Shown here: piece by piece, positions 61,501-64,000 of the stretch
Layout of the letters: each line of letters starts with the position of its first letter
How positions within the stretch are numbered: the first letter of the stretch is position 1
Source: Dokdonella_A soli
GTDB taxonomy: Bacteria > Pseudomonadota > Gammaproteobacteria > Xanthomonadales > Rhodanobacteraceae
Direction of reading: 5' to 3'
DNA length: 64,000 bases
NCBI RefSeq assembly: GCF_039523175.1
Contig: NZ_BAAAEU010000001.1
Coordinates: forward strand, 62,001-126,000
Position numbers and translations under genes: made by a program
The notes under the pieces: model-generated
What the model was told of the DNA's origin: nothing
The model's database searches: none
What the model saw: only the letters and a program-made list of their open reading frames with translations

Positions 61501-63374
61501 GCGCGGGCTCCTTGCGCATGGCGCCGACGCTGGTTGCGCCACCACGCAAATGCAAGCGCGGCCAGCGTGACCAGGATCGGCATCAGCGCGATGTTGACGA
61601 TCTTCAGACGGGTTCCGAGCGACTCGATCTCGGCATCGAGCTGGCGGCGCACCTGGCGCAGCTCCTTGCGGATCTCGAGCTTGCGCTTGAGGAAATTGTC
61701 GAGCTCGGCCTTCTGCTCCGGCGACAGGATCTGCGCCTGGTCCTTGCTCTTCGCGCTCTGCAGTTCGGTCAGCTTGCGCTCGGTATCGGAGAGTTCCTTC
61801 TGCAACTCCTGCTCCTTCGCGCGGAAGCGTGCGTCGGCGCTGCGCTTGAGCGCCTCGACCGTGGTGAACGGACGCTGCGAGGTCGCGCGGCCGCGGATCG
61901 AGATCAGGTCGCTGGAACCGGCCATGTTGTCCAGCGCATTGACCGCGAAATCACCGTTGTTGGCGAACGCATTCATGATCTGCTGGCCGAAGAACGGCCG
62001 GATCTGCACCCACAGGCGGTCGCTGAGGAGATCGGTGTCGGCGACCAGCACGACCTGCCCCTCGCCCTTCGATTCGGCCAGCGAACCGGCGTCCTTGCGC
62101 TCCGGGAATGCGGTCTTGAACTTGCCGGTCAGCCGCGCCGCGATCACGAACGGCGTGCCGGCCGGCTTGTAGCCTTCAAGCAGCGCGCTCGGATCGGCGA
62201 GCATGCGCGGGCGGTCGCTCGGCACGCTCTCCGCATCGGACGTAGTCTGAATCAACGGGATCAGCTTCTCGTCCTTCGCATCCTTCGACAATTCGAAGAA
62301 GCCCGCGGACGACACGTTGATGCTGTCGAGGTTCGCGGTGACCACGTCGTCATGGTTGAGGTCGGCCTGGGTCAGGCCGAGGATGCCCGGGTGGCGCACC
62401 GGCGGCTGGCCTTCGCCGAGGCTGATCGGCAACGCTCGCGCGCGGTCGAGCACGACCTTGTGCGGGTCGTACTCGATGCCCCAGGCCTTGAACAACTTGG
62501 GCAGGTCCGAGGACTTGTCGGCCATCATCGCGGCCATCGGATTGTTCGGATCGGCGCCGCTGTCGTCCAGCTCCGCGCTCGGATCGACGAACGCGAGCAG
62601 GTGGCCACCACGCAACACGAACTGGTCGATCGCGTACTGTGCATCGTCGCTGAGATTCTTCGGATGCACGACCACGAGCACGCCGATGTCCTTGTCGACC
62701 GCTTTCAGCGTCGCCGCATCGACCTGGCGCATGTCGAACAGCTGCGCCCACTGCTGGTCGATCGCCCAAGGCTGGCGCATCTGCCGCGTCGCCGGATCGA
62801 AACCGGCCGCGATCGGCAGGCTCGACAACAGGCCGACGACCGGCTTCTTCGGCGTCTCCAGTTCGTGGATCAGCTTCGCGACGTCGTATTCGAGGAACGA
62901 TTCCTTGTCCGGCTGCAGGAACGGAATCACCGCCTGCCCGTTCGTCGAATTGGTGCCGGCGAGGCCGAAGAACACCTTGTCGCCGGCGGCCGATACAGGC
63001 ACCGACTGCAGGCCGAAGCTCGTCGCGCGGTCCTCGTCCTCGGAGAACGGCAACGGGTCGATCACCTGCAGCTTGAGCTTGCCGCCCGAGCGCGAGGCCA
63101 TTTCCTGCAGCATCTCGCGAACGCGCGTGAAGTAGGTGCGCAACTGCGGCAGGTCCTGCGTGGCCTTGTCGGAATAGAACAGGTACAGGTTGATCGGCTC
63201 GTCGATCGATTTGATGATGTTCCTGGTGCCGTCGGACAGCGTGTACAGATGGCTCTGCGTGAGGTCGGCCCGCGCACCGCGGAACACGACGTTCACGAGC
63301 AGCATCACCGTGACGAACAGCACGGCCAGCACGATCAGTGCGGTTCCGGAAAGCGCCTTGCGATTGAATGTCAT
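61497..63374 (-). CDS. GldG-like ABC transporter auxiliary protein
   Basis: A 625-residue membrane protein. It starts with an N-terminal helix (ALIVLAVLFVTVMLLVNVVF), then the ABC_transp_aux domain: DLTQSHLYTLSDGTRNIIKS and INLYLFYSDKATQDLPQLRT, with a periplasmic alpha/beta fold, and a long C-terminal coiled coil (LQKELSDTERKLTELQSAKS) followed by another helix (IVNIALMPILVTLAALAFAW). It is the partner protein of gliding-type exporters GldF/GldG. Overlaps DUF4340 ATG by four bases and follows the permease gene with a 14-base gap. Its substrate is unknown. Confidence 0.9.
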   Translation of the reverse strand: MTFNRKALSGTALIVLAVLFVTVMLLVNVVFRGARADLTQSHLYTLSDGTRNIIKSIDEPINLYLFYSDKATQDLPQLRTYFTRVREMLQEMASRSGGKLKLQVIDPLPFSEDEDRATSFGLQSVPVSAAGDKVFFGLAGTNSTNGQAVIPFLQPDKESFLEYDVAKLIHELETPKKPVVGLLSSLPIAAGFDPATRQMRQPWAIDQQWAQLFDMRQVDAATLKAVDKDIGVLVVVHPKNLSDDAQYAIDQFVLRGGHLLAFVDPSAELDDSGADPNNPMAAMMADKSSDLPKLFKAWGIEYDPHKVVLDRARALPISLGEGQPPVRHPGILGLTQADLNHDDVVTANLDSINVSSAGFFELSKDAKDEKLIPLIQTTSDAESVPSDRPRMLADPSALLEGYKPAGTPFVIAARLTGKFKTAFPERKDAGSLAESKGEGQVVLVADTDLLSDRLWVQIRPFFGQQIMNAFANNGDFAVNALDNMAGSSDLISIRGRATSQRPFTTVEALKRSADARFRAKEQELQKELSDTERKLTELQSAKSKDQAQILSPEQKAELDNFLKRKLEIRKELRQVRRQLDAEIESLGTRLKIVNIALMPILVTLAALAFAWWRNQRRRHAQGARA

Positions 63375-63388
63375 CGTCGGATCCCTCC

Positions 63389-64000
63389 TCAGGCCGCTTT
63401 CTTCATGTCGATGACGACCGCCGTTGCGTACAGCCAGACGCCGATCATCAGCACGAAATAGATCAGGTCACGCAGGTCGATCACGCCCTTGCTGATCGAC
63501 GCGAAATGCGTGAGGAAACTCAGGCCTGCGATCGCGTCGACCACGCCCTGCGGCGCAACCGCGCGGAAGGAGTCGAGCACCAGCGGAAAGCCGGCGAGCA
63601 GCAGCAGGAAGCAGGTGACCACGGTCAGGATGAACGCGACGACCTGGTTGCGCGTCGAGGCCGAGATGCACGAACCGATCGCGAGGAACGCGCCGGCCAT
63701 CAGCAGCGAGCCGAGATAACTCGCGAAGATCACGCCGTTGTCCGGGTCGCCGAGATAGTTGACGGTCAGCCAGATCGGGAACGTCAGCACCAGCGCGATC
63801 GCGATGAACGCCCACGCGGCGAGGAACTTGCCGAACACCGCCTGCCACATCGTCACGGGCAAGGTCAGCAGCAACTCGACCGTTCCGCTCTTGCGCTCCT
63901 CGGCCCACAGCCGCATCGACACCGCAGGCACCAGGAACAGGTACAGCCACGGATGGAAATTGAAGAACGGCTGCAGGTCGGCCTGGCCGCGCTCGTAGAA
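63389..64000 (-). CDS. ABC-2 type transporter permease, GldF-like (right edge partial)
   Basis: 204 codons including the stop are visible; the gene continues beyond the right edge. Hydrophobic segments include VTMWQAVFGKFLAAWAFIAI, LVLTFPIWLTVNYL, SYLGSLLMAGAFLAIGSCIS, AFILTVVTCFLLLLAGFPLV and LIYFVLMIGVWLYATAVVID. WAEERKSGTVELLLTLPV is the typical loop of ABC-2 permeases (GldF, YhhJ/DrrB type). It is the permease of the exporter whose auxiliary proteins follow on the same strand. The ATPase should lie outside the window to the right, an inference from the usual order. Confidence 0.88.
   Translation of the reverse strand, partial: FYERGQADLQPFFNFHPWLYLFLVPAVSMRLWAEERKSGTVELLLTLPVTMWQAVFGKFLAAWAFIAIALVLTFPIWLTVNYLGDPDNGVIFASYLGSLLMAGAFLAIGSCISASTRNQVVAFILTVVTCFLLLLAGFPLVLDSFRAVAPQGVVDAIAGLSFLTHFASISKGVIDLRDLIYFVLMIGVWLYATAVVIDMKKAA

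Noticed and set aside
60058..63461. Plus-strand open frames of 704 and 669 codons opposite the DUF4340 and GldG-like genes
   Set aside because: Antisense to overlapping real genes with clear RBS and membrane helices.

Overview
The window is a GC-rich chromosomal segment of housekeeping and general accessory genes. Protein types and gene order (methionine synthase split into two adjacent genes behind an ArsR-methyltransferase regulator, a 1647-residue NAD-glutamate dehydrogenase, bpt, a class III PHA synthase, very short or absent 5' leaders) suggest a gammaproteobacterium of the Lysobacterales/Xanthomonadales, plausibly Rhodanobacteraceae such as Dokdonella. That placement is inference from gene content; there is no rRNA, tRNA, phage, insertion sequence or CRISPR array in the window.

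Layout. 1-2538: tail of a secreted serine protease, TatD-type nuclease, tcdA (opposite strand) and a small cytochrome c556-like protein. 2737-6974: a tight three-gene tripartite drug-efflux operon (NodT-type outer membrane factor, EmrA-type adaptor, EmrB-type MFS pump). 7012-12084: secreted esterase, and an operon of a LolA-like periplasmic protein with a giant BNR/sortilin-repeat protein. 12202-16775: acyltransferase-3, Mpo1-like protein, pirin, metallo-beta-lactamase-fold hydrolase and a DUF2235 lipase-like protein. 16883-17777: two small RNA-binding proteins (RRM, cold shock). 18039-22492: membrane and secreted proteins, two of them putative metallopeptidases. 22570-28352: NAD kinase and NAD-glutamate dehydrogenase. 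28717-32938: lytic transglycosylase, CmoB-like methyltransferase, an AT-rich orphan, acyl-CoA dehydrogenase and an esterase.

33049-37976 is the best-resolved regulatory unit: a SahR-like repressor begins with TTG, sits behind a promoter with an inverted repeat at the transcription start, and is translationally coupled to metH part 1, followed after a palindromic repeat by metH part 2. 38069-41353 holds a DUF4279 orphan, a LAB_N protein and the phaE-phaC operon. 41427-45544: PmtA-like methyltransferase, a Tyr-rich secreted protein, rlmKL and a small hydrolase. 45691-51668: AmpD-like amidase, tesB, two hypothetical proteins, bpt, purT and a transglutaminase-like protein.

51765-55386: a cysteine synthase fused to glutaredoxin, then a compact SPFH - ribbon-helix-helix - CPBP protease operon with a helically phased direct repeat upstream; this is the most system-like unit in the window. 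55478-64000: DUF3887 protein, VanY-type carboxypeptidase, penicillin acylase-family hydrolase, DUF423 protein and a GldF/GldG-type ABC exporter cluster with a DUF4340 protein, cut by the right edge.

Dispersed palindromic (REP-like) repeats recur next to two AT-richer orphan genes and inside the metH operon. The high GC content produces very long open frames antisense to the real genes; these were left out.
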